Assembly: GCA_937880335.1 (NCBI GenBank)
Contig: CALFLJ010000234.1
Span: 1 to 39,599, forward strand
Source: an uncultured Succinatimonas sp.
Lineage (GTDB): Bacteria > Pseudomonadota > Gammaproteobacteria > Enterobacterales > Succinivibrionaceae
DNA length: 39,599 nucleotides
Direction of reading: 5' to 3'
The notes under the pieces were generated by a model. That model was not told the DNA's origin and ran no database searches. It saw only the letters and a list, made by a program, of their open reading frames with translations. Positions within the stretch are counted from its first letter, which is position 1. The number at the start of each line of letters is the position of its first letter. The position numbers and the translations under genes were made by a program. Below, in pieces: positions 7,980 through 16,246 of the stretch.

Positions 7980-8276
7980 AAAACAGCAAAAAATTAAAAA
8001 AGCTTAAATAAAAAAAATATGTGATTATTAACAATAGCTTATATAAGTAAATTCAACTTTTGATCTATTTTGTCTCAGTAAAAATAAATTGAAAATTTAT
8101 TTTTTTTAGTAATTTCAAATAGTAAAAAACACAATTTTATAATTGTGATAAACCTTTCAAATAGTGTTGAACTAAATATCAGAATATTTATATTTTGTTC
8201 ATTTTATTTATATTTTATACCATACATCTTTCATAAAATTAAAGCATTCAGAAAGACATACAAGAGGGATTTTATT
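7980..8276. promoter_or_regulatory. Divergent control region of the nucleoside module
   Basis: An AT-rich 297-bp gap. It contains the direct repeat TTTCAAATAGT at 8113-8123 and 8155-8165 (42 bp apart, four helical turns) and the perfect dyad CACAATT-TTAT-AATTGTG at 8130-8147, which includes a TATAAT (8138-8143). Direct repeats are the usual AraC-type operator form. An upstream in-frame start for the hydrolase exists but would add a hydrophobic extension across these sites, so I treat the region as non-coding. Confidence 0.55.
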
Positions 8277-9230
8277 ATGGATAAGACAAAGATTATTTTA
8301 GATTGCGATCCAGGTCATGATGATGCTATTGCTATGCTATTAGCATGGGGAAACCCAAATATTGATTTAGTTGCAGTAACTACTGTAGCTGGTAATCAGA
8401 CTATCGATAAAGTAACAGCTAACGCTTTATCTGTAGCACGTGTAGGCAATATGCAAGGTCTTACCATTGCTAAAGGATCTCGTCGACCAATAATTCGTCC
8501 TGAAACAGAAAATGCACCATCTATACATGGAGATAGTGGTCTTGATGGTCCTAAACTTCCTGAACCTATTCATACTTTGGATGAAAGAAGTGGTGTGCAG
8601 GTTATTATTGATACTGTAATGCAAAATCCACCTAAAACAATCACCTTAGTGCCAACAGGAGCATTAACAAATATTGCTTTAGCAGCAAGAATAGAGCCTC
8701 GCATTGTAGATAGAGTTAAGGAAGTTGTTTTAATGGGAGGTGGCGCCCATGTAGGTAACTGGTCTGCAGTGGCAGAATTTAATATAAAGATTGATCCTGA
8801 GGCAGCTTATGTTGTGTTCAATGAAAAATGGCCTGTCACTATGATAGGACTTGACCTTACCCATCAAGCTTTAGCTACTAAAGAAGTTATGGCTAAGATT
8901 GCAGCCTTAAATACTAAACCTGCAAAATTTGTCTGTGATTTAATAGATTTCTTTGGAAAGATGTATAAAAAAGAGCAAGGCTTTGATGCACCTCCTGTCC
9001 ATGATCCTTGCGCTGTAGCCTATGTAATTGATCCTACCTTAATTAAGACTAGACGCGTTCCTATAGATATTGAACTCAACGGTACCTATACCTTAGGTAT
9101 GACCGTTTGTGATTTTAGAAAAACCAATTATGAAAATTGTCATACTCAGGTTGGTTTAGAGCTTGATTGTGACCGCTTCTGGAATCTGATAATCGACGCT
9201 CTTAAGAGAATTGGTGATACTGAATTTTAG
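8277..9230 (+). CDS. Nucleoside hydrolase (ribonucleoside hydrolase, Rih type)
   Basis: Cleaves the N-glycosidic bond of ribonucleosides to free base and ribose in the cytoplasm. The calcium-binding signature DCDPGHDDA is at residues 9-17, VVLMGGGAHVGNW and AEFNIKIDPEAA are typical, and VHDPCAVAY near residue 240 holds the catalytic His-Asp pair. The 317-residue product matches RihA/RihB. The start is ATG 8277, with AGAGGGA 7 nt upstream. An earlier start at 8145 would add 44 hydrophobic residues unlike the family. Overall resemblance is closest to RihB-like enzymes, but substrate preference cannot be read from sequence. The MFS gene follows after 9 bp, so it probably imports the substrate. 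Confidence 0.93.
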   Translation: MDKTKIILDCDPGHDDAIAMLLAWGNPNIDLVAVTTVAGNQTIDKVTANALSVARVGNMQGLTIAKGSRRPIIRPETENAPSIHGDSGLDGPKLPEPIHTLDERSGVQVIIDTVMQNPPKTITLVPTGALTNIALAARIEPRIVDRVKEVVLMGGGAHVGNWSAVAEFNIKIDPEAAYVVFNEKWPVTMIGLDLTHQALATKEVMAKIAALNTKPAKFVCDLIDFFGKMYKKEQGFDAPPVHDPCAVAYVIDPTLIKTRRVPIDIELNGTYTLGMTVCDFRKTNYENCHTQVGLELDCDRFWNLIIDALKRIGDTEF

Positions 9231-9239
9231 GTGATTGTT

Positions 9240-10637
9240 ATGGGTGAAAAAAAAGTTAGTATAGTAGCGCTTATGATAGCGCTGCTATCAGCCTGTGTCG
9301 CATTTCAGTTAAATGCCAGTATGTTAGGTCCGGTTCTCATTACTATTGGAACTGAGCTTTCAGCAAATGAGGCTGATGTAGGTATGTCTCAGACTGCTTT
9401 TTTTACAGCAGCAGCCTTATTTTCTTTGTTTTTACCACGCTTATCTGATATTAAAGGTCGTAAGTTTGTTTTAAGCATTATGTTGCTGATTATGACATTA
9501 GGTTCAGTTTTAGCAGCATTAGCTCCAAATATTGAAACATTGTTCGTAGCCCGTGTTATTCAAGGTATATCAGGACCGGTTGTTCCTATCTGTCTTTTAA
9601 TGTTAAGAAGTGAGGTTACTGACGTTAAGACTTACGCCACTTTAATGGGAGTTGTTACTGCATTAAATGGGGGAATTGCTGGAGTTGATGCAATAGCTGG
9701 TGGTTTTATTGCTTCAACCTCAGGCTTTAGAGCTGTATTTTGGACTATTGCTGTGATTGCAGCTTGTGCAACTTTACTGGTAGTTAAGTTTGCCCCAGAA
9801 TCAAAGCCTTCTGCTAATACTAAAATGGATTGGCTTGGGGTATTTTTTATTGTAATTTCCTTAGCTTTAATGCTTAATGCTTTAAATAAGGCTGGTAATA
9901 CTGGTAATGTAAACTTTATTGAAGTTTTAGCTTATGCGATTGCAAGTATTGTAGCCTTTATGCTCTTTATTAGAACTGAAAAGCGTAGCAGTGAACCTTT
10001 AGTTTCTATTGAGCATTTAAGACGAAGAGCAACTTGGTCTATTCTTTTGACTACAACTTTAACTATGACAGGCATATTTGCTGTAGTTAATGGTTTGGCT
10101 ATGTCATTGGCTCAAAATGCTGATGTCGGGTTTGGCTTAGGTCCTGATGTGGCAGCTTTAAGTCTTCTAACGCCTTATGCATTAATTGGATGGCTTGTTG
10201 GGCCTTTTGCAGGAAGATTAGCTCCAAGTTTTGGTTATACCAACATTTTACGTTTAGGTCTTTTAGGTTCTATTGTTGGTATCTTAATTGTTCTTTTTGC
10301 AGGACTTGAGAGCTTTATGGCTTTAGTTGTAGGTATAGTCCTTTTAGGAATTACCTATGCAGGATGCGCAAATATCATGTTAAATGGTTTAGGTATAGTC
10401 TTATCTCCAGAAAGCAATCCTGGCTTTTTACCTGGTATGAATGCAGGCGCATTTAACTTAGGTGCAGGATTAAGCTTTGCAATTTTACCTGCAGTTCTGA
10501 TGATAAGTAGTGTTAACAATCAGCCATCAATTGATGCTTATTTTAATAGTATCTTAGTTGGCTTAATTATCACAGCTTTAGCTTTTGTTTCTTCATTTAT
10601 TATTCCAAGACCTACTAATGCTGAAATAAAAAGTTAG
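9240..10637 (+). CDS. MFS transporter, DHA2-like
   Basis: Major facilitator superfamily inner-membrane transporter of about 465 residues with 12-14 predicted membrane segments. The loop 2-3 signature appears as PRLSDIKGRKFVLS and the motif C-like region as RVIQGISGPVV. Residues about 185-240 hold the extra segments characteristic of 14-TM DHA2 proteins. The start is ATG 9240, with AGGTGA 6 nt upstream; the GTG at 9231 abuts the previous stop. Its place 9 bp after the nucleoside hydrolase suggests import of nucleosides or export of a product. DHA2 proteins are often drug exporters, so the substrate assignment is inference from context. Confidence 0.88.
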   Translation: MGEKKVSIVALMIALLSACVAFQLNASMLGPVLITIGTELSANEADVGMSQTAFFTAAALFSLFLPRLSDIKGRKFVLSIMLLIMTLGSVLAALAPNIETLFVARVIQGISGPVVPICLLMLRSEVTDVKTYATLMGVVTALNGGIAGVDAIAGGFIASTSGFRAVFWTIAVIAACATLLVVKFAPESKPSANTKMDWLGVFFIVISLALMLNALNKAGNTGNVNFIEVLAYAIASIVAFMLFIRTEKRSSEPLVSIEHLRRRATWSILLTTTLTMTGIFAVVNGLAMSLAQNADVGFGLGPDVAALSLLTPYALIGWLVGPFAGRLAPSFGYTNILRLGLLGSIVGILIVLFAGLESFMALVVGIVLLGITYAGCANIMLNGLGIVLSPESNPGFLPGMNAGAFNLGAGLSFAILPAVLMISSVNNQPSIDAYFNSILVGLIITALAFVSSFIIPRPTNAEIKS

Positions 10638-10653
10638 ATTGTTTTAAAAAGTT

Positions 10654-10706
10654 TTGAGTAGCAAGTTTAATAAATTGTGCGGTCATAAACTTGCTACTCA
10701 ATTTTT
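10654..10706 (+). terminator. Strong terminator with long stem and loop
   Basis: Arms TTGAGTAGCAAGTTTA (10654-10669) and TAAACTTGCTACTCAA (10686-10701) form a perfect 16-bp stem with a 16-nt loop, followed by TTTTT. It closes the nucleoside module and separates it from the next system. Confidence 0.88.
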
Positions 10707-11310
10707 CTTAGAGTAAATTCTCTAAAAATTAAGTCTTGTCTTCTTTTCTCTAAGATCCCATTTAATTTTATCTATGTCTTAAGCTCTTGCTTTATGAGCA
10801 TAACATTTAGCATTACAAGTTCTTATCTTATGTTTTTTCTTATAGCTACTGTAAAAGCTTTAGTTCTTAAGTAAAAACTTATGTTATCTTGCTGTAATTT
10901 TGATGCTATAGAAATTATACTGACCTGATGTGTGGTTTTGCTAACTTTTCAACGTTATAAAAACTAATATATAGGCATTTAATAGTAAAATTGAATCACT
11001 AAATTTACCTTATCATTTATTTTTAGCTTATATTGTTTAACTTAACACAAGATGATTTGGTATATCTTTTCGCTTAAAAATGTAAGCAAATCAAACTTTA
11101 TAAAATTATCGTTATGTGTGACGATCTTAAAATTTTAGTTAGTAAAAAAATATTTCTCTAATAAAATCATTGTTTAAATTGTATAATTTATTTGTTAAAA
11201 CTTAAATTAATAATAAAATTATTTAAAATACTTTATAAGTACAAACAAAATAAATTTCTTTCAATTTTTATTTAATCTTTTTGCCCACGAGATTTTATAT
11301 ATATTTTTTT
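10707..11310. other. 600-bp AT-rich gap upstream of the candidate system
   Basis: I see no gene or RNA. A perfect TATAAT at 11182-11187, lacking a good -35, could start the long operon and give a leader of about 115 nt. A small dyad ATCGT-N8-ACGAT is centred near 11118. The size of the gap before a multi-gene operon suggests unseen control elements. Confidence 0.45.
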
Positions 11311-11508
11311 ATGAAATTATTTTCATCATCTCTTAAGCTCTTCTTAAGTTTTTGTTTTTTTGTCTCTTTAGGGGTTGGAGCAAAAGGTATTTACGATAGC
11401 TATGTTTTATCTGATACCCCAAAATCTACATTTAATCCAATTCCAATGGAGGGAGATATTATTTTGCCTTTGCCTTGTGAGGGGGGAGCAATGAAAATTA
11501 TCAGATAG
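11311..11508 (+). CDS. N-terminal fragment of a frameshifted FGE-like (SUMF1) protein
   Basis: Encodes the signal peptide and first residues of the FGE-like protein that continues in another frame. From ATG 11311 it reads MKLFSSSLKLFLSFCFFVSL, a Sec signal, then PMEGDIILPLPCEGG, which is how many SUMF1-type proteins begin. The frame then leaves the domain at the G6 run (11481-11486) and stops at 11508. Moving back one base there gives SNENYQIVFRKVYTHS and continues without a stop into the main open frame. An earlier TTG (11281) is possible but gives a poorer signal peptide. On its own the fragment would make only an exported 65-residue peptide. Confidence 0.75.
   Translation: MKLFSSSLKLFLSFCFFVSLGVGAKGIYDSYVLSDTPKSTFNPIPMEGDIILPLPCEGGAMKIIR
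11481..11486 (+). other. G6 homopolymer at a frameshift site
   Basis: Six G in the context GAGGGGGGAGC join the two halves of the FGE-like gene. One extra G, or ribosomal slippage back by one base, restores a single frame. The run also resembles an anti-rRNA sequence, which can stimulate slippage. Confidence 0.7.
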
Positions 11509-11603
11509 TATTTAGAAAGGTTTATACCCACAGTTTAAACGAAAGTGATATAACCACTGATCTTGAGTTTAGTGAAGGTACGCTTGATGAATCTCGTGCT
11601 TTA

Positions 11604-12767
11604 ATGGAATCAAAAAGAACCTGTAAGGTGCGCGGTAACTTTAAGGATAAATACGGATATTTTTATTATTTATCAAAGTACGAATTAACGCAGGGACAAT
11701 TTGAGGCCATAAAGACAGGTAAGTGTAAGGAAAAGCCATCTTTAAAAGATGCTTTACCTGTAAATAATGTCAGTATCAATGATGCCAAAGAAGTTGCTTT
11801 TAAATTTTCTGATTTTCTGCAAAAGATTGATGAGACTCCGACAAATGGCAAAGAGAAGGCAGAGGCAATTTTGCCCTATGAGTGTTACTGGTCTTTTGCG
11901 CAGCGAGGAGGCCTTGCTGTATCCAAGAGTGATCTTGAGGCTAATTTACCTAAGGTTGCAGGTAATAAAAGTATTGAAGAGTACGCCTGGGGACAAGGAG
12001 CTAAAAGCTCAAATAACAAGCTTCAGATTATAGGAAAAAAGAAACCTAATGCTCTTGGTTTTTTTGATATGTTAGGTAATGTCTCAGAATATATGAATGA
12101 GCCTTTTCAGGCTACAGGAAGTGATGGTTTAATTGGTCAAAAGGGTGGTAGTACTATTCGTGGTGGTAGTTTTTTAACCCCGTTAAAAGATCTTACAAAC
12201 AGCTTAAGAAGTGAGCGTAAGACATACGTAAAAGGCATGCCAAATAAGGCAAAGGACGTAGGTATTCGCCTAATGTTGAACGTCTCTGTAACTAAAGATG
12301 TGGCAACAGTTAAATCTGCAACTCAAAGTATTTTAGAAAAAAGAGCAGCACTGCAAAGAGAGTTAGAAGAGGTTTCTTTAAAATTAGAACAGGGGAGCAA
12401 CGCTGAATTACTTGAGAAATATAAAGAAATTGAAGCTAAGCTCAATTTGTTAACTAAAAAAAATGAAGCTCAAAATGAGACTATAGCTGAGCTAATTTCT
12501 GAAAAAGAAGAGATAAAAGAACAAGCAAAATTAAATGCCGAGAAACCTATTGAGACTGTAAGTAAATCCTTATTTATATTCTTTTTGGTCTTGTTAGCTG
12601 TAGTAATTTTATGGCTTTACATTCATTTTAAGAATAAATCTAAGCTTTTCGCATTACAAAAATATCATGAAGGTATAGATGATGTTTTACGTGATCAAGT
12701 AAAAGAGCAGGAAAAAACTCATTTACGTAAAAAGTTTAATCAAGGATTTGTAAATCGTAAAAAATGA
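11604..12767 (+). CDS. FGE/SUMF1-like domain protein with coiled coil and C-terminal anchor (main part)
   Basis: Homology in this frame begins upstream of the first ATG (11604), at about 11484, so this is the body of the frameshifted gene. Order: SUMF1-type fold (SKYELTQGQF, PVNNVSINDA, LPYECYWSFAQRGG, YAWGQG, PNALGFFDMLGNVSEYMNE, IRGGSF, VGIRLML) over the first 230 residues; a charged coiled coil (about 235-315); one membrane segment (SLFIFFLVLLAVVILWLYIHF); a basic 50-residue tail. With the signal peptide upstream, the SUMF1 domain should be periplasmic and the tail cytoplasmic. The copper-binding Cys pair of true formylglycine-generating enzymes is absent after RGGSF, so catalysis of that reaction is unlikely. 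The stop overlaps the next start (ATGA). Role in the system unknown; a binding or assembly module is my guess. Confidence 0.8.
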   Translation: MESKRTCKVRGNFKDKYGYFYYLSKYELTQGQFEAIKTGKCKEKPSLKDALPVNNVSINDAKEVAFKFSDFLQKIDETPTNGKEKAEAILPYECYWSFAQRGGLAVSKSDLEANLPKVAGNKSIEEYAWGQGAKSSNNKLQIIGKKKPNALGFFDMLGNVSEYMNEPFQATGSDGLIGQKGGSTIRGGSFLTPLKDLTNSLRSERKTYVKGMPNKAKDVGIRLMLNVSVTKDVATVKSATQSILEKRAALQRELEEVSLKLEQGSNAELLEKYKEIEAKLNLLTKKNEAQNETIAELISEKEEIKEQAKLNAEKPIETVSKSLFIFFLVLLAVVILWLYIHFKNKSKLFALQKYHEGIDDVLRDQVKEQEKTHLRKKFNQGFVNRKK

Positions 12768-15127
12768 TAGAGAACGACAAATACATTAAAGATATAAGTG
12801 CGCAAGTTGCATTAAATATTTCTCATATTACAGGAGCTCGTTCTTTAAGATCCCTGCGACGTTCTGCTTTTATAAAGTCAAATTTAAGTTATGGTCAGAC
12901 AATTTTAGGTATAAATGATCTTTTAGAAAAAAATATTTTAAAAAGAGTTGCACAGCCTAAATATAAATTTATAAATACAGAAGCTAAACGTCATAGAAAT
13001 TTCACCGATTTTATAGCATCTTTGAATACTTCAGAATGTCTGACTGAGGAGATAAGATCTGAGCTTAAAAATATTGGTATAGGTGCAAAAGGTAGTTACT
13101 ATTTTTTAAGGGAGCTTATTGATAGTCTTTTATTTTCTGAGGTGGGGAATAAAGTAAAGGGATTATCTTTCCAAGATAAAGATTATGAAGTTCTATCCTT
13201 AAAAAAATTTCCTATTTTTTCTCGTAATTCTGTAAAAGAAAGTTTTTATAAAAGAGTTTCTAAAATAGAATTTGATGAAGAAAATATACAGCTTGCAGAT
13301 AAATATTCAGATAAGACAGGTAGTTCTTTATATCTAGGGTACCCTTTTTATTATTCACAATCAAAAGAACTTATTCCGGTCTTTTTTATGCCAGTGTCTT
13401 TAAGCAAAGAACATTTAAATGTTTATTCTTTGTGGGCATACAACGATTATGTTTTTATTAATGAAAAATTTATAAAAACCTTTATTGAGGCTGGACAAGA
13501 GCATAATTTAAAGTCTTTCCTAAAGTTATTTTTACATTGCGATGATCTAGATTTAAGTTCAATAGATAATGTTGAGATAAATCTAAAAGAATTCTCAATG
13601 CACAAACTTTTGTCTTATTTAAAATTAACTTTTTCTTTTGATTTTGATGATGATTTTAAATTAGAGCATTTAAGAGACAAATTAGATCTAACTTGTGAGA
13701 ACTGTTTTTTTAATAACGCTTTTATTTTTAATTTTAACTTTAATTCTATTTACCCTGAATTTTTAAATAAAATTCTTGTAAGTGATGACGAGGTTTTAGA
13801 TAAAACATCTTTATCTTGTTTTAGTAATACCTTTGTTAAACAAGACAAAAGTATCGATCCATTTTGTGATGAAAATTATGTCGTAGGAGAAAATTTATCT
13901 AGTATAAATTTTGATTACGGTGCCAAAAGAGCAGTTCTTTACAGTTCAATAGATCCTAGTAATAATTTGTGTATTATAAAAAATGACCTACCTTTATCTG
14001 ATCTTATAAATGCAATACTGTTAAATTTCTGTTTTGCAGAAGGGGCTTTTGCTTATGCTAAAAGTTCAGGGCTTTTAGAAAAGAGTCAAAATGCACCTAA
14101 AGACAATTTAAACGATAATATAAATAAAAAATGCTACTTTAATTTTTTTAATAGCCTTTTATGCTATTTAAATACTGAGCATTTAAAAGCAGAAGGTGAA
14201 TTAAATAAATTTTATGGACTTTCAATTTTAGAGTTAGATAAAAAAATTGCGCTTTTAAAGCGTTTTCTATCGCATGTAGATAACCATAATGATAGAAATG
14301 CTGTAAGCTTGTCTAACCTTATCTCATTTAATCTTTTATATAAATTTTCTTTAGATAAAAAGTTAAAACAGTTTATCTTTAAGAAAAAAAATCAAGATAA
14401 CAGTATTTATTTAAAAAGAGCTCATCTACTTTATAACTACCTTTTTCTTGAGAAAACACAAAGACTTCTTAATTTATATATAAATAAAGACGAAAAACAA
14501 GAAGAGCTTTCCTCAAATTTGAAATCTTTTTTAGATAAAGGTTTTAGTGAAAAATATATAAGTAAAGATCTAAATTTAGCTTCCTTTAAAGCTGGAAAAT
14601 ATAAAAAGAGTATTTTAGTTTTAGATAAAGATTTTTCCCTTCCTCTAATGCTTTCAGTGATGTTTATGTCACAGTCCGTGACATTTATTGCAAAAGAAGA
14701 TGACGTTTTAACTAAAAGTGAAAGTGTGATTCCAAATTGTTTTGAGTTAGTTAATAAACTTTGTATTGATGATGAATGTGGAATTATAAAAAACGATCTC
14801 ACCTCTGCACAAAACTCAGAGGATTTTTCTATGGCTGATAGTCTAAGTTATCTTGCAACAGAACTTCAGGAACTTGGAGCTCAAGCTAATTTTGATTTAT
14901 CAGGCTTTATTGAAGTAGCGATTGGTGAACAGAAAGTTTTTATAAACTGTAATTACAGCTTTGATGAGGAAAGCCACCCGCAAAATGAGTTTGAATTTGC
15001 TTTAAAAGATTTTTTAACTCTATCTAAAATCAAAATTTTAATGGTCAATAAATGTGCTGCTGAATTTAATTTAAAACAGTACGCCGAAGATATTTATTCA
15101 GAATTAAAAGGGGGCGATTTTAAATAA
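12764..15127 (+). CDS. Large protein of unknown function, second gene of the candidate system
   Basis: I do not recognise this 787-residue protein. It has no signal peptide and no clear membrane segment, so it is probably cytoplasmic. It is rich in Phe, Leu, Lys and Asn. The N-terminal 150 residues are helical (VALNISHITGARSLRSLRRS). Around residues 385-430 the string RAVLYSSIDPSNNLCIIKND, then LPLSDLINAILLNF, has the spacing seen around the Walker A loop of SF1 helicase-like (DUF4011-type) ATPases, but no GxxGxGKT/S is present, so any such origin is speculative. The last 150 residues look like an alpha/beta domain. The start overlaps the preceding stop (ATGA) and the next gene begins 1 nt after its stop, so it belongs to the operon. 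Confidence 0.75.
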   Translation: MIENDKYIKDISAQVALNISHITGARSLRSLRRSAFIKSNLSYGQTILGINDLLEKNILKRVAQPKYKFINTEAKRHRNFTDFIASLNTSECLTEEIRSELKNIGIGAKGSYYFLRELIDSLLFSEVGNKVKGLSFQDKDYEVLSLKKFPIFSRNSVKESFYKRVSKIEFDEENIQLADKYSDKTGSSLYLGYPFYYSQSKELIPVFFMPVSLSKEHLNVYSLWAYNDYVFINEKFIKTFIEAGQEHNLKSFLKLFLHCDDLDLSSIDNVEINLKEFSMHKLLSYLKLTFSFDFDDDFKLEHLRDKLDLTCENCFFNNAFIFNFNFNSIYPEFLNKILVSDDEVLDKTSLSCFSNTFVKQDKSIDPFCDENYVVGENLSSINFDYGAKRAVLYSSIDPSNNLCIIKNDLPLSDLINAILLNFCFAEGAFAYAKSSGLLEKSQNAPKDNLNDNINKKCYFNFFNSLLCYLNTEHLKAEGELNKFYGLSILELDKKIALLKRFLSHVDNHNDRNAVSLSNLISFNLLYKFSLDKKLKQFIFKKKNQDNSIYLKRAHLLYNYLFLEKTQRLLNLYINKDEKQEELSSNLKSFLDKGFSEKYISKDLNLASFKAGKYKKSILVLDKDFSLPLMLSVMFMSQSVTFIAKEDDVLTKSESVIPNCFELVNKLCIDDECGIIKNDLTSAQNSEDFSMADSLSYLATELQELGAQANFDLSGFIEVAIGEQKVFINCNYSFDEESHPQNEFEFALKDFLTLSKIKILMVNKCAAEFNLKQYAEDIYSELKGGDFK

Positions 15128-15128
15128 A

Positions 15129-16202
15129 ATGGCTAAAGAAAGTACTATAGGTCCAGTCACAAGCTTTGTACTAAGGCATGTTTCGCTTTTAGTATTTGTA
15201 GCTTTAATCATGATTGTGGCTATTTTTTCATTTACCGTATTACAGTGGACTTCAATTTCTGCAACTAAACAAGACCTTTATGAACAAAGAGCTTTTTTAA
15301 AGCAAGAATTAGAATTGTATGAAAAAATATCTTCTAAATTACCCGCATTGAAAATTGATTTTCAAACTGAGCTTAAAAAAGTTACAGAGACTCAGAATTC
15401 TTTGTCGTCTTCTTTAGAACAGCTTAAAACACAGGAGGCAAAGCTTGTTAGTATAAAAAAGGAACAAGAACAGTTGCTCTATGAAAATAAAAAAATTAAA
15501 GAAGAAAATTTAGTCCTTACTAAACAAAATGAAGAGTTAACAGGAATAAAAGAACAAATATCTAGCTCTCAAAAGACCTTAGATGAGTATAAGACTGAGA
15601 TAGCGGACTTAGAGAAAAATATTTTAGAAATTAAAAACGAAAAAATTAAATTAAGTGAGGAAAATAAAGAACTTGAAGAAGAGAAAAAGTTTAAGTCCTC
15701 AGAGTTTGAAAATTTAAAAAATGAGTACGATAAAGTTTTAAAAGAAAGCAAGGCTCTTGAAGAGAGAATTGTAGTTTTAAACAAGGAATATGAAAGTTTA
15801 GCTGATGACAAATCTAATTTTTCTAAATTGCAAAAATTATATGAATCAAAACTTGAAGAATTATCCAAAAATGATCAATCCCTTTTAGACACAGTTAAAG
15901 ATCTAAAGAAAGGTCGTGATAGTTTAGGAACTGAGATCAAAGCTTTTTCTGATGAAAAAGAGGCCCTTATTGAAAAGTTAAAACAAAACGAAGAGCATTT
16001 ATTAAAGCAAAATCAAGCTTTAGAAGACATTGTTAAAAATTATGAGTCGCAAATTTTAAAGCTTGAGGAGATAAACAAGAGTCAAAGTAATTTATCTCAA
16101 AAGAGCTCACAGCTAGATGACTTAATTAAAACTTATGCAGAACAAGTAGATAAACTTACGAAATTAAATGAAAGTTTAGAAAAAAATTCAAAAGATAATT
16201 AA
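15129..16202 (+). CDS. Membrane-anchored long coiled-coil protein
   Basis: A 357-residue protein with one membrane segment near the N-terminus (about residues 18-40, SLLVFVALIMIVAIFSFTVL), then more than 300 residues of nearly continuous heptad-patterned coiled coil (repeated Leu/Ile with Glu/Lys, e.g. KNEKIKLSEENKELEEEKK). No enzymatic domain is visible. The orientation is unclear because charges flank both sides of the segment; an N-in orientation would put the coil in the periplasm. It sits between the unknown 787-residue protein and the coiled-coil ATPase, so a scaffold or ruler that pairs with the ATPase coil is plausible. No family can be named from such low-complexity sequence. Confidence 0.8.
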   Translation: MAKESTIGPVTSFVLRHVSLLVFVALIMIVAIFSFTVLQWTSISATKQDLYEQRAFLKQELELYEKISSKLPALKIDFQTELKKVTETQNSLSSSLEQLKTQEAKLVSIKKEQEQLLYENKKIKEENLVLTKQNEELTGIKEQISSSQKTLDEYKTEIADLEKNILEIKNEKIKLSEENKELEEEKKFKSSEFENLKNEYDKVLKESKALEERIVVLNKEYESLADDKSNFSKLQKLYESKLEELSKNDQSLLDTVKDLKKGRDSLGTEIKAFSDEKEALIEKLKQNEEHLLKQNQALEDIVKNYESQILKLEEINKSQSNLSQKSSQLDDLIKTYAEQVDKLTKLNESLEKNSKDN

Positions 16203-16246
16203 GAAACGATTTTAGTTTAACTTTAAAAGTAAAGCATGGAATTTTT

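Noticed and set aside
8145..8276. N-terminal extension of the nucleoside hydrolase
   Set aside because: It would add a hydrophobic stretch unknown in the family, cross the operator-like repeats, and ignore the good ribosome site before ATG 8277.
15569..15868. Minus-strand serine/phenylalanine-rich reading frame
   Set aside because: It is the antisense shadow of the lysine/glutamate-rich coiled-coil gene. The same applies to 16597-16932.
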